Positions 31,254 to 41,639 of a stretch of DNA of 64,000 nucleotides are shown piece by piece. The first letter of the stretch is position 1, and each line of letters starts with the position of its first letter. Below the pieces are notes generated by a model that did no database searches, had not been told where the DNA came from, and saw only the letters and a list, made by a program, of their open reading frames with translations. The DNA is from Nomia melanderi (lineage: Eukaryota; Arthropoda; Insecta; Hymenoptera; Halictidae): NCBI RefSeq assembly GCF_051020985.1, contig NC_135007.1, positions 310,001 to 374,000 on the forward strand, given 5' to 3'. The translations under genes were made by a program, and so were the position numbers.

Positions 31254-31312
31254 CATAGGCTACACTGATAGCCTTTGCTAGACGCATATATGCGCTCATA
31301 GCAGTCAAAGGG
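31254..31312 (-). mobile_element. piggyBac terminus, family-A-like, orphan
   Basis: Read on the minus strand from the TTAA at 31313-31316, the sequence is CCCTTTGACTGCTATG followed by a CGCATATATGCG palindrome (31283-31294). It matches the ends at 3905 and 48859. No transposase from this copy is adjacent; Tc1 element 2 abuts it. Confidence 0.72.
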
Positions 31313-31316
31313 TTAA

Positions 31317-31623
31317 ATACAATGACGGAACTGATGGGGCTAGCACCCTATAAAACCCTTCCTCCCAAGTGGAAACTCAATACAACTAACTGGGAATTAT
31401 TCAGCTGGAAAGTTCTGTGACAGCGACAAGCGTGCACGTTTCACGTTTTCGTCGTGCGCAGTTTAAAACAAAGTGTGTTTGGATACGTGGCGGCGTCAAA
31501 CTGGCCGTGTTTTGTTTTAGAGTGAAAGAGAACTGGGAGAACGAAGAGAGAATGATTTTTAGTAGGGATGCGTGAGCAAGCGAACGATTAGTTTGTAAGG
31601 CAGTACCTATGGAGAATTAGCAG
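31317..31623. other. Unassigned segment before the 18S fragment
   Basis: About 300 bp with a CTATAAAACC TATA-like motif at about 31350 followed by CTCAATACAACTAAC. It could be a promoter or LTR remnant, but no repeat partner was found in the window. Confidence 0.2.
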
Positions 31624-32250
31624 GAAACACGGGAAACCTCACCAGGCCTGGACACCGGAAGGATTAACAGATTGATAGCTCTTACTTGATTCGGTGGGTG
31701 GTGGTGCATGGCCGTTCTTAGTTGGTGGAGCGATTTGTCTGGTTAATTCCGATAACAAACAAGACTCTAGAATGCTAAATAGACGTAACTTATGGTATCT
31801 CGAAGGCCCCCGGCTTCTGTCGGTGGGTTTTTACTACCAACGTACAAACAAATCTTCTTAGAGGGACAGGCGGCTTCTAGCCGCACGAGATTGAGCAATA
31901 ACAGGTCTGTGATGCCCTTAGATGTTCTGGGCCGCACGCACCCTGCACTGAAGGAATCAGCGTGTTTTCCCTGGCTGAAAGGCCCGGGTAACCCGCTGAA
32001 CCTCCTTCGTGCTAGGGATTGGGGCTTGCAATTTTTCCCCATGAACGAGGAATTCCCAGTAAGCGCGTGTCATAAGCTCGCGTTGATTACGTCCCTGCCC
32101 TTTGTACATACCGCCCGTCGCTACTACCGATTGAATGATTCAGTGAGGTTTTTGGACTGGTGCGCGGCAATGTTGTTGCATTGCCGATGTTGCCGGGAAG
32201 ATGACCAAACTTGATCATTTAGAGGAAGTAAAAGTCGTAACAAACCTGCA
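31624..32250 (+). rRNA. 18S rRNA 3'-domain fragment, degenerate
   Basis: Conserved 18S words occur in order: ACACGGGAAACCTCACCAGG, GATTCGGTGGGTGGTGGTGC, TTGGTGGAGCGATTTGTCTG, ATAACAGGTCTGTGATGCCC, TACATACCGCCCGTCGCTAC and AAAGTCGTAACAA. The final bases skip about 15 positions and join ACCTGCA near the 18S 3' end. Substitutions such as ATTAACAG for the usual ATTGACAG mark decay. Protein-like frames across it are incidental. Confidence 0.95.
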
Positions 32251-32289
32251 CAAACTAGCAGGAGGTAAACAGATTTGCTAAAATTATAA

Positions 32290-33965
32290 TGAATACAGCC
32301 TCCAATTCAATTGAGAAAATAAAATCAAATATGTGCAGAAGACCGATACCGTGGCGGAGCAACGAATGCGAACAAGCACGCAAAGAAAGCCAACACGCCT
32401 TCAACGTCTATAAGCAACATCAAAATGCTGAAAATGCAATAAAAGGCAAAACCATGAAGAATATTAAAAACCAGCAAGAGACAATCCTGTATGGAACTCC
32501 TCCAATATGGAACAAGTTGAAACAAATATCAGAAAAGAAGATGTAAACAACAACCACGCCGTTAATCGAAACAAATGGTAAAATAGTATCATCCCCGGGC
32601 GAAATAGCCTACACCCTAGAAATCATCTCAAAAAATTCAAGCAATTTTAAATATGACCAGGACTTTTTAAAATACAAAGACAGCCAACCTACATGATAAC
32701 AACAACAGTATCCTGAATTCACCCATCAGCATGAATGAGCTGCAATTCATGCTAAATAGATTTAAAAAACACCTCCCCGGGACCAGATAATATACCAAAT
32801 ATACTATACTTAAAAAATTATCTGACCTAGCTAAAGATCACCTACCAAAATTATTCAACTGTGTATGGGTGCGTAGAAAATTCCCCGAGATATGGAAAAC
32901 CACTATAATAATCCCAATTTTAAAACCAGGTAAAGAAGACAGTGAGTCGGAAATTACAGATCAACGGCACTAAACTGCACAATGTGCAAATTAATGGAAA
33001 AAATGATAAACCATAGACTAAGATGGTTCTTAGAAAAAGAAGAAGCCCTCTCTGAGTTCCAAAGTGGTTTAAGAACGCGTCAGTCCACAACAGACCACCT
33101 GATCAACCTCGAAGCTGAAATGCGACACATTCGTATCCAACGAAGCCTTAGTGACGCTATGTATGGATATCGAAAAAGCATACGACATGGCGTGGAGATT
33201 CAGAGTACTTAAAATTCTGCCCACTATAGGAATTAACGAGAACATGTTCTACTTTATTAAAAGCTTTATATGGGAAAGGAGAATCCAAGTCAGAGTATGT
33301 GTAGAATCCAATGGTTGTTATGTTCATTAAAAATATTGATTACCAAAGAATTTGTGTTCATTTGAAGCTAATCCTAAGAATCGGACGTTTTATATGTTAC
33401 AATCTAATACGTGAAGTTTAGAAAAAATATACCACCTTCTGCATTACAGCAGGTGATAATTGTTACAATTTTCAATTAAACTCACATTCCTGAACCTAGT
33501 CATCAAGTTATCTCTCACTTTTACCTTAAATTTTGCTTATACATACATAACTAATACTACAAAAAAATTGGTTATTGCAGTTTCGGTCGCTTAACCCCTT
33601 GTCCTACAACAATGTGTGAGACTCGTGGTAAAGATTTTCAACATGATGATATATATTACTCAGTTCATTCGAATTCAAAATAAACATTATTATTCCTCTG
33701 TAATCAACTATTACACTTAAAAGGAAATATAGGCATAACATATGCTTGGAATTTTTTTCTTTTTCCAATAAATTATTAATGACGAAGTAACCGTACCGAT
33801 CAGAGTTGAGAAAGAAATCATAGGCCAAGGGGTTAAGGCAACGGATTCAGACTGGAAGGTTTTCTGGTAATTACAAAGTAAATGCGTGAACGGATACCTC
33901 AGTTCCGTACCCGGCCCACAAATACTAGCCCCACTACTATCAATCTCTGCTATCTACGTGAAACT
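32290..33965 (+). pseudogene. Jockey-like non-LTR reverse transcriptase remnant
   Basis: The segment before RT reads CRRPIPWRSNECEQARKESQ. RT blocks follow across frames: STALNCTMCKLMEKMINHRL, EALSEFQSGLRTRQSTTDHL, DIEKAYDMAWRF and SFIWERRIQVRVCVESNG, stopping near 33313. After an insertion they resume near 33880 as VNGYLSSVPGPQILAPLL. The catalytic YxDD part is missing. Stops are frequent. Confidence 0.75.
33595..33832. mobile_element. piggyBac-type MITE, 238 bp
   Basis: TTAA at 33591-33594 and 33833-33836 flanks ends CCCCTTGTCCTA and, inverted, CCCCTTGGCCTA. The interior is noncoding and A+T-rich. It lies inside the larger insertion that splits the non-LTR RT remnant. Confidence 0.85.
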
Positions 33966-33969
33966 CATT

Positions 33970-35180
33970 TCTATGTATTGTAGGAAACTGGTTTTAGGCG
34001 CAACACGTTGTAGATACTAAGACCATGTCGCTGTTATCATCTACCCGATGGTCGGCAAAAATAATTCTTACAGGAAAGATCGTTAAATTAGTCATGTGTG
34101 TATAGGCAGAGGCTTCCATACTATAGACGTTTATTTAAACGATGTCAATTTCTATATTTTTCGTTGTCAACACAAACTTCGTCTTTTCAATCAATATCTT
34201 TTCTTTTTTTTCGCATTTATTCAAAACAACGCATACACGCACGCTACACACATACATATGCACGCACATCCATGAAGTTTACATCAATATTAACCTACAC
34301 GTCTACAATACATTGTGTGAAAGTTTCTTATTAATGTCCCGAAAACTACTAAATACCCAAAGCTGAAATTCTTCTCCTTCTTCTCCATGCCCTCGAAATT
34401 TTATGTCAATCGGCAAAAGGTGTTTTTCGACGAAAACGGAACAATTAAAACAAACAGTTCTATTAGTAATAAATCGGATAATAAAGTAGGTAATAAATTA
34501 ATTTAATTTAAAAGGAAACTCAGGTTAACTTAAAGATAAATTAATTTTCAAATGAGAATTTGAAAGTGTCAGTACGTTAATTCTGATTACTCAATTTTAG
34601 AAATTAATTGCGAATACAAATGACATAATGTGAGAGAACCTACCGGAAGAATAGTCAAAAAAGACGTACAAAAAGCAATTAAGGCACCGAAAGAATTCGT
34701 AAATAGAAATACAAAGGGGAAATGGCTTTTCCAATATCGTGTTACAAACAACGTACGATTCTTACACTAATAAATATACCAACTGTGTGTGCCTCTTACA
34801 TTTATCGTACGTTTGATATATTTGACCTGTAGACGCACGACACGAGAATAGGAGAGTTCAAGAATAAAATATGAAGGATGTTCGCGACATCTATACTCTG
34901 GTTAATGATCCCATTCTACAGAAAGTATTAGTGTGCTCGTTAAAACTGCGCATTTTTATGGTTTCATATTTTGTGAGACTTTTAAGCGTAAAGAGACACG
35001 ATAAAGCACAATGATTCTGTTTACATTGTCATTTCTTTGTTATAAATTATATACAATAAATATTTCATTTAACAAAATATATTCCGTTTGTTTTTCTATC
35101 CATTATTTGTTCTGTAGTTAAAGATATTTATTTTTCTCGAATACTCGTTCTTGCATCGCGTCGTTCTCGTGTGAATAAAA
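33970..35180. other. A+T-rich spacer without recognised genes
   Basis: About 1.2 kb with only short low-complexity frames. Nothing with a family signature was found. Confidence 0.4.
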
Positions 35181-35417
35181 CCAGATTCATGTCAGCGGTT
35201 AACGGTACGGTCAGATCAGGTCAAGTTATAACCGGTCGTGGTCGTTGCCAATCTAATAACATGTAATTCAACGAAAGCATCACAGTTGGCGGTACGGTCA
35301 AGTCAAATCGAAATTTGTTGATCGTCGAGTCAGTTTACTGACGATCAAGGACCGCGGCAGTCATGATCGGATTTGATCTGATCGGTAACTATGAACGGCT
35401 GACGATCGAAAAATATC

Positions 35418-35547
35418 ATGGACGACGAGCAATTAATAGAATTTGTTCGAGAAAACAGTGAATTATACGATTTTAGTCACAAAAAATATTGTGACCCATC
35501 ACATAAAATGAAAATATGGATGGAAATCGGAACTAAACTTAAGAATG
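35418..35547 (+). CDS. MADF-BESS protein gene, exon 1
   Basis: From the ATG at 35418 the exon reads DDEQLIEFVRENSELYDFSH and then IWMEIGTKLKN, the first half of a MADF (Adf-1/SANT-like) DNA-binding domain with its LYD and W-x2-I landmarks. It ends in a consensus donor, G|GTAAGA, at 35547/35548 (phase 1). The matching acceptor is 4.6 kb downstream at 40179. MADF-BESS proteins are usually transcription regulators, and some belong to PIF/Harbinger transposons. Direct repeats CGGTACGGTCA lie about 130-220 bp upstream. Confidence 0.82.
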
Positions 35548-36207
35548 GTAAGAATTATTATTATAAAAACAGTTGTACAAGAAGTAATATTATATCATAC
35601 AGTATGTAACACGATTTTTATAAATTCACAATATACTTATAATAAACAGTTATAATCTTTGGCACTACCACGGTACAAAACCTGTTTCTATATTAAACAG
35701 TGTTCTAAAGTGTCTTGTATCAAATGCTACTTGGCTTGGCAAAATAAGTATGGATACCTCATTCATTTCCCAACAGATTTGCAATTCTGTTACTTCGTAA
35801 AGAATCACATAGAACACACGTTATTAAAATTATATTTTCGATGTAATCGAGAGGTTAATCTTTGAGTAAAAATGCCAAAATCATTGTCTACAAATTGTCT
35901 TGCACGGTATACTCGATCATCAAAAATTCTTTTCTCAGTATTTTGTTGAACTTGAGGTGAAAGTTAGGTCTTAGTAAGTATATTTTATGATCAACATATA
36001 TTATCCTTTCAAACACGGATCGTTTCCGTTCCAACAAAGATTCTTATGGATTATTAGATACAGATGTTCATATGTTGCGTTCCGATCCGTTCCGACACGT
36101 TACGTTTCAGACATGGTCGATATTTTCGAGAAGAATATTTCGGCTGAAACGATTCGTGACTGAAACAATATAACGTCTTTGGATGGATAATATAAATGAC
36201 AGTTACA

Positions 36208-36442
36208 GTGCACTTATACTATCCGTTCGAATACGTACCGTTTCAATTCGAACATTCTTGTGGGTAATAAAATGCGAGTATTTATATATAGCGTTCCGTA
36301 TTCGTTCAAACACGTTCTACACGAAACACGTCGAACAGCATTCTCACAAGCGTGCGTCTTCAAATCTGTCCACTGAGACGAGAATGCCAGGTTCCCAACA
36401 ACTGATGATACTTCCTTGTTTGAACGGATAGTATGAATGCAC
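36208..36442. mobile_element. Candidate MITE with 24-bp inverted ends
   Basis: GTGCACTTATACTATCCGTT at 36208 matches the inverse of the sequence ending at 36442 (GTGCATTCATACTATCCGTT) with few mismatches. The 235-bp interior is noncoding. No clear target duplication was found, so the superfamily is open. Confidence 0.6.
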
Positions 36443-36448
36443 CCTTAA

Positions 36449-36874
36449 ACTACCCGCGCCCTGAATTTTCACCTAACTACCCGCGCGGTGTATTCTGTAC
36501 ACCACATGTATCATTGTGTGACTGAGTATATATATTATTGTATTGGGACAAGAAAATACATCGTCTTGATGAATTATGCTATTTATTAGTAATATAACCA
36601 TAAATCAATATAATAATTAATAACAAACAAAGAGAAACTGATGAAATTGATTTTACATTACTACTCGCTTCATTCGCTGCTTCGTTCGCCATTCTTGCAT
36701 CAATCGCATGTAATAACAGTGGTCATATGTTGTTTGCATATTGATTTATTGCAACTGCCGCAAATGATTGTAACTCGACTCTTTTTTCTACCACAAATAA
36801 AACATCTATTTTACGTGGAGCGGCATTTCTTGGAATATTGGTGTACTTTTTACACCAGCGCGGGTAGTCAAAGG
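36449..36874 (-). mobile_element. piggyBac remnant, deleted, minus strand
   Basis: TTAA flanks it at 36445-36448 and 36875-36878. Both ends carry CTACCCGCGC and a GGTGTA-(5 nt)-TACACC palindrome. On the minus strand, at about 36690-36830, a cysteine-rich stretch RCFICGRKKSRVTIICGSCN resembles the C-terminal DNA-binding domain of piggyBac transposases. The catalytic part is gone. Confidence 0.8.
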
Positions 36875-37023
36875 TTAAGCGAAGAAACTGAATTCCCCAG
36901 AATTACATGAGGTCCTGCGATTTCTATTCCCAATAATTTGTTCAAGTCTAGGACATTTACAGCACCGTTTTAAAGCTCATGTCTTCATCTTTGTATGATT
37001 GCCACGTGCGTGACACTTATATA

Positions 37024-37916
37024 CGGGGTGTTTCTAAATTATTGCGCACAAATAATGGGGCGTGCACAACTCACTAAACTGAATAAAAAAAAATCCTGTA
37101 AACATGGGTCCTAAACTCAATAGTTCCCAAGATAAAAATAGTGTTTGTTTTAAAAAATGTATGGGGTCCAAAACAAGAACGCCAAATTTTCTCGAAAAGT
37201 GTCAGTGATACGAAGAAATGTGTCAGACAAAAATTACAGGGTATGAAATACTACATATCACGGCGGGAGGGTATTTAACCGTAACATGATTTTGAAACGT
37301 CCTGCAAAGGTCACGTCACAATTCTTAAATAGAACCTCACATTTTTTATTCCATATTTTTGAAGCCAACATTCCGACAGTTCCAAACGATGAAAATGATA
37401 TTTTTCGCGTAAGTCGTTATTAAGATACCAACATTCAAAGTTGCCAGAAGGGCATACTTAGTTCAAACTCTGTTGTATTTATTTAACAAACAAATATTCA
37501 ACAAAACTCATCGAGTAACAAACAAGGACCGTGAATGTTGCATTCCTTTACTCTTCCACGACAATCTCACTGTCGGACGACTACGATCACTACCGACGAA
37601 CTTTGGATGCTGATACATTAATAACGATTTACACGAAGACATTCCAAGGTCACGTCAAGGTGAAATACCTCCCACTGTAATATATAGTACTTCATATCCT
37701 ATAACTTTTGTTTAACACATTTCTTCGTATTACTAGTATTTTCTGGGATAATTTGATATTCTTGATTTGGTCCCCATACATTCTTTTTTTAAACAAAACC
37801 TATTTTCATCTCGGAAACTACTGAATTTTGGACCCATGTTTACTGGGGGTTTTTTACTCAGTGTAATGAATTTTGCACGCCCCATCATTTGCTGGCAATA
37901 ATTTAGAAACACCCTG
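37024..37916. mobile_element. Non-autonomous DNA transposon with about 200-bp terminal inverted repeats
   Basis: TA at 37022-37023 and 37917-37918 flanks ends CGGGGTGTTTCTAAATTATT and, inverted, CAGGGTGTTTCTAAATTATT. The inverted similarity continues through GGGGCGTGCA, AAACATGGGTCC and GTATGGGG(T/A)CC. The middle has no recognisable transposase. TA target and end sequence suggest a Tc1/mariner-type parent. Confidence 0.85.
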
Positions 37917-38355
37917 TACATATTAAACGCGTTTATGGATCTGGTGTGTTTCCTTTTCCCCGAATCCACTAAACCCTGACAAACTTGAAAACAGTAAAGT
38001 AGAAAGAATGTCCACATGAAACGATGTCAACAGCCATATGATTAGTTTCCACCAATTCTAGTAAAACCGCTGACAAGCTTTTCTTATAGTTGTAATCATT
38101 AACTTCACTGTTAGAAATCGCTACAATTTCGATGCGCTTTCTATCTAAAGTAGTTCCGAAAACTATAAAATATCCTATAAAATCGTACGTATTGTACGTA
38201 TTAAAAGATGTTCTGCGAAGAGATTTGATTTACAGTTCTCCGAATACATGTACGATCATAGGGAGCACCTCTAATGATTCACGACAAAACTACAAGATAG
38301 GCTATTTTTCTTATGGAAAAACGAAATACAAATTTTGTTATTATCTTTTATTAAT

Positions 38356-38880
38356 AATGTGTTCTAGCTCCTTTACTTCTTACAAACTCTAACATTCTTC
38401 TGGGAAGAGATTTATATAGTTTTTTTTAGTGTTTTCTGTTTAATAGTCCACCATTCCTCTTGTGAATAGGTCTTGAGGTCTTCGATGTTACTGAACTGCC
38501 CACGTTTCACGTATACATCCCTGGCAAGTAGGTCCCAACAATTCTCGATAACATTTAAATCGGGAGATCTAGCGGGCCATGGTAAAATTTCTATTTCCTT
38601 TTCCTCGAAACACCGTCTAACTATACAGGCATTTTCGCTGCTGCATTAATTTGTTGGAAAATCCATTATTGTTTTACTATTTGATTGGCATACTGGTCAT
38701 ACCGTTAGCTGATCGTCGATGATTTTCACATAACCATGACTATTCATTTTGCAGTTAATACACTTGAATTAGGTCTTACCGTAATAGCCTATTGCCGTCC
38801 ATACCACAATCCCACCACCACCCATTTGCTTCCTTTGAAACATTATTTGCACCTTTCGTACGTCGTGAAATTAGTAACGT
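38356..38880 (-). pseudogene. Tc1-like transposase C-terminal fragment
   Basis: On the minus strand, blocks across shifted frames include GGGGIVVW, then EIEILPWPARSPDLNVIENC (carrying the E) and EEWWTIKQKTL, and an end RRMLEFVRSKGARTHY near 38356. The N-terminal half is absent. It abuts a mariner fragment on the same strand. Confidence 0.72.
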
Positions 38881-38884
38881 AAAC

Positions 38885-39655
38885 TATCGAGCCCATCCAA
38901 ATTGTAATGTGTTCGCATGATACTCGCCGTTGATTGTTTTTCGTTTCTGAAGATAATCAATGAAAATTATCCCACGTGCGTCCCAAAAAACTGACGCCAT
39001 AATCTTGCCTGCAGATGGAACTGTCTTCGCCTTCTTCGGAGCCGATCCTCCCCTTTCAGTCCATTGTTTTAACTGTTCCTTCGTCTGAGGTGTGAAACTT
39101 ATGTTTCATGAATGATTATGAATCAACGCAAAAACTCTGCTTTATTGCTGTGCAACTTTGCCAAACACTCGATTGAAACATCCTCACGACGCTGTTTTTG
39201 TTCCATTGTGAGTAATCGCGGCATCCATCTTGCGCACAGCTTCCTCGTGTCCAAATTTTCAGTCAATATGCGATGTATAGCACTTTTTGAAATATCTATT
39301 ATATCTGCTAGCTCGCGCACTTTCAGTGGACGGTCACGTAATACCATTTTGTGGATTTTCTTCACCATTTCTGACGTGATCACCTCATTTGGTCGACCAC
39401 TGCGATGTTCGTATTGACAGCTCGTACGGCTTCGTTTAAACTGTCACCCAATATTTTACTGTTGTAAACGAAGGAGCAGACACACCCAGATTAGAATCTA
39501 GCTCCGCTTTGATATTGGTTGGATTGAGGCCTTTCAAATGAAAGTATTGTATCACATAAGGACGACCAATTTTTTCCATGTTTACAAATTCACTGAGGGC
39601 GTTCACTATTGATGACTGCCACACAAATACTGAACAACGTAGCATCGTCAAACTT
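38885..39655 (-). pseudogene. mariner transposase N-terminal and central fragment
   Basis: Minus-strand blocks read IGRPYVIQYFHLKGLNPTNI, SFTTVKYWV, SGRPNEVITSEMVKKIHKMV, KLCARWMPRLLTMEQKQRRE and, after a gap, APKKAKTVPSAGKIMASVFW and DYLQKRKTINGEY. This is a different mariner subfamily from the element at 12482. The first catalytic Asp segment is lost and the C-terminus is cut by the Tc1 fragment. Confidence 0.85.
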
Positions 39656-40179
39656 CAAACTTATGCTTTATAAGTACTTCTGGGACTACCCTCGTAATTT
39701 CGGCATCAGTCAGAGAAGTATACAAAATATTGCAGCACATATCAATTGTAATAACAAGCAAGAGAACTGACAAACACAAATTTCGATAGAAGTTTACAGT
39801 TTCACTACTAAACAGCAACTATTTTATAGTTTTATCGCGGGTTTTATTAAGTGTATTTTTATAATACATGTATTTGAACAACCGTAAACCCAATACTTCG
39901 CAAAAGAATATCTCCCACGATATACAATAACGATCCACTAACAAGAGAAACGGATTCCTTTGCATAGTACTAATACATATGATTTTGTAGGTTGTCTTAC
40001 AGTTTTGTCACGGAGTGTATGTACGCAGACAATAAATTGTCTACTATCGTATTACATACTTCATAAACGACTTTGTATACCATTGAATGTCCAAGACAAT
40101 CCGTATATCCGAAAAAAATTATAAAAGTTACGATACAAAATGAAATTGAACTTTTGTTCATATGTACATCTTCTTGCAG

Positions 40180-40344
40180 ATCCACATAAATGCAAACAAC
40201 GTTGGGAATCCTTAAGATCACAATGTCGAAAATTTTTGAGAACGAAACAAATCACGACTGAGCAAGCAACTAATTCCTCGATTCATTCAAATTGGAGGTA
40301 TCAGAACCAGTTAGAATTTTTAATACCACATATGAAAAATAAAG
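40180..40344 (+). CDS. MADF-BESS protein gene, exon 2
   Basis: After TTCTTGCAG the split codon G|AT gives Asp, and the frame continues PHKCKQRWESLRSQCRKFLR and then NWRYQNQLEFLIPHMKNK, the second half of the MADF domain (C-x-RW-x2-LR ... W-x-Y-x3-L-x-FL). The fit of phase and motif across a 4.6-kb intron is strong evidence for the splice. The exon ends at 40344 before a GT. Confidence 0.85.
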
Positions 40345-40379
40345 GTAGATTATCGTCAAACGAAACATCATTCCTACAG

Positions 40380-40705
40380 ATGAGGCAGTAGATGAAACCA
40401 TTATACCTGATACACCAACTATTTCAAATAAATCAAAATCTCCGAAACTCATGCCGAAGGAACGTAACTTGTTAACGCAAGAAACCCGCAGTTTCAAGAC
40501 ACTCGCAGAAACAAGCAGCACACTTACGAAACACATAAAAGAAGAAGAAAAAGAACCGGATGAAATTGATTTATTTTTTGATGCGATGAAAGCTACAGTT
40601 AAACAATTTTCAAAATCTGACATACTTTTAATGAAAAAAAGAATGTTTCAAATGATTTCGGAAATCGAAGAAAAAAGAATACATCAATCCTATAATATTA
40701 GTTAA
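40380..40705 (+). CDS. MADF-BESS protein gene, exon 3 with BESS motif
   Basis: Taking 40345-40379 as a 35-bp GT...AG intron, the frame continues DEAVDETIIPDTPTISNKSK and reaches a BESS motif (DEIDLFFDAMKATVKQFSKS, then LLMKKRMFQMISEIE) before a TAA at 40703. A 35-bp intron is shorter than usual, so a one-base indel is the alternative. The same frame stays open for another 31 codons past the TAA (YAHEQEQFYRRHQDYASVQF ... ), so the stop may be premature. BESS mediates protein-protein contacts. Confidence 0.78.
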
Positions 40706-40929
40706 TATGCTCACGAACAAGAGCAATTTTATCGACGTCACCAAGATTATGCGTCTGTACAATTTATACAATTAAACCAACTGGGAAAAAAGGAGGTATA
40801 ATATTGCCCTCTCGTGATTTTACGTATTACAAGACAAACACCTAACAGTTAACGGTGCCGTTAGTTGCATCTATTAAACTGGTATATAGGTAAACAAATT
40901 TATACTAGATAATGCGTTAGTTTTATTAA

Positions 40930-41630
40930 CACATTGTGTACGGGTGACGAGATATCTCGTCCTTAGCAAGCCGAACGTTGTGGCCGGGCGACGAGATATC
41001 TCGTTTTCAGGTTTCTTCGACTCAATCGATGATTTAAGGAATTAAAAACAGATTTTCTTGTGACGTTACCAGAGTAACGAAGTCTTGCGTATTTTCCTAA
41101 TAAATGGTTAGCGAAAAAAAATGAATGTCGACATTCCGAAAGCGTAAAAGTTAGTCGGACAGTATAGCCATTACATCGGTAGCTCTGTGGTGTCGATCGT
41201 GTATCATACTTTACAAAGTGTTTTATTGTTGTACAGCATTTAGTTATTACAAAGTTCGCGTTTTAATTTGTAAGGAAACGGCTTTTTAAAAATCATTTAT
41301 ACTTTCGATCTTTTAATAATAATTTATAATAAGAATTGTTTTATGAAATAAGCCCTAATTCTAAAATAGAAACAAAGTGGCGCATAGAAGTAAAGAAAAT
41401 GAAGGCGGTCAAAGTGAATTGTTGTTTGATGATTTATCGGATGCACCAAATAACACTTTAGATGAAAATGAACTCAGTGATAATAGCGACATTCTTGAAT
41501 TGAGTGATGTTATTAGACATAGAAGAGGACAAAATAAAAAATATAATATTTCAAGCGAAAGTGAATATTAGAACAAAAATGTGCGGGCCCTGGAAGCGCG
41601 ATACACGAGCAGAACGCTGTACGTAATGTG
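40930..41630 (+). mobile_element. Internally deleted piggyBac element, 701 bp
   Basis: TTAA flanks it at 40926-40929 and 41631-41634. The ends read CACATTGTGTACGG and, inverted, CACATTACGTACAG. The left subterminal region has two exact ACGAGATATCTCGT palindromes (40947 and 40991). A short acidic frame at about 41377-41571 (SELLFDDLSDAPNNTLDENE) looks like the N-terminus of a piggyBac transposase; the rest is deleted. Confidence 0.85.
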
Positions 41631-41639
41631 TTAATAAAG

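Noticed and set aside
31767..32214. Open frames on both strands over the 18S fragment
   Set aside because: The DNA is clearly rRNA-derived; conserved rRNA words explain it and no protein family matches.
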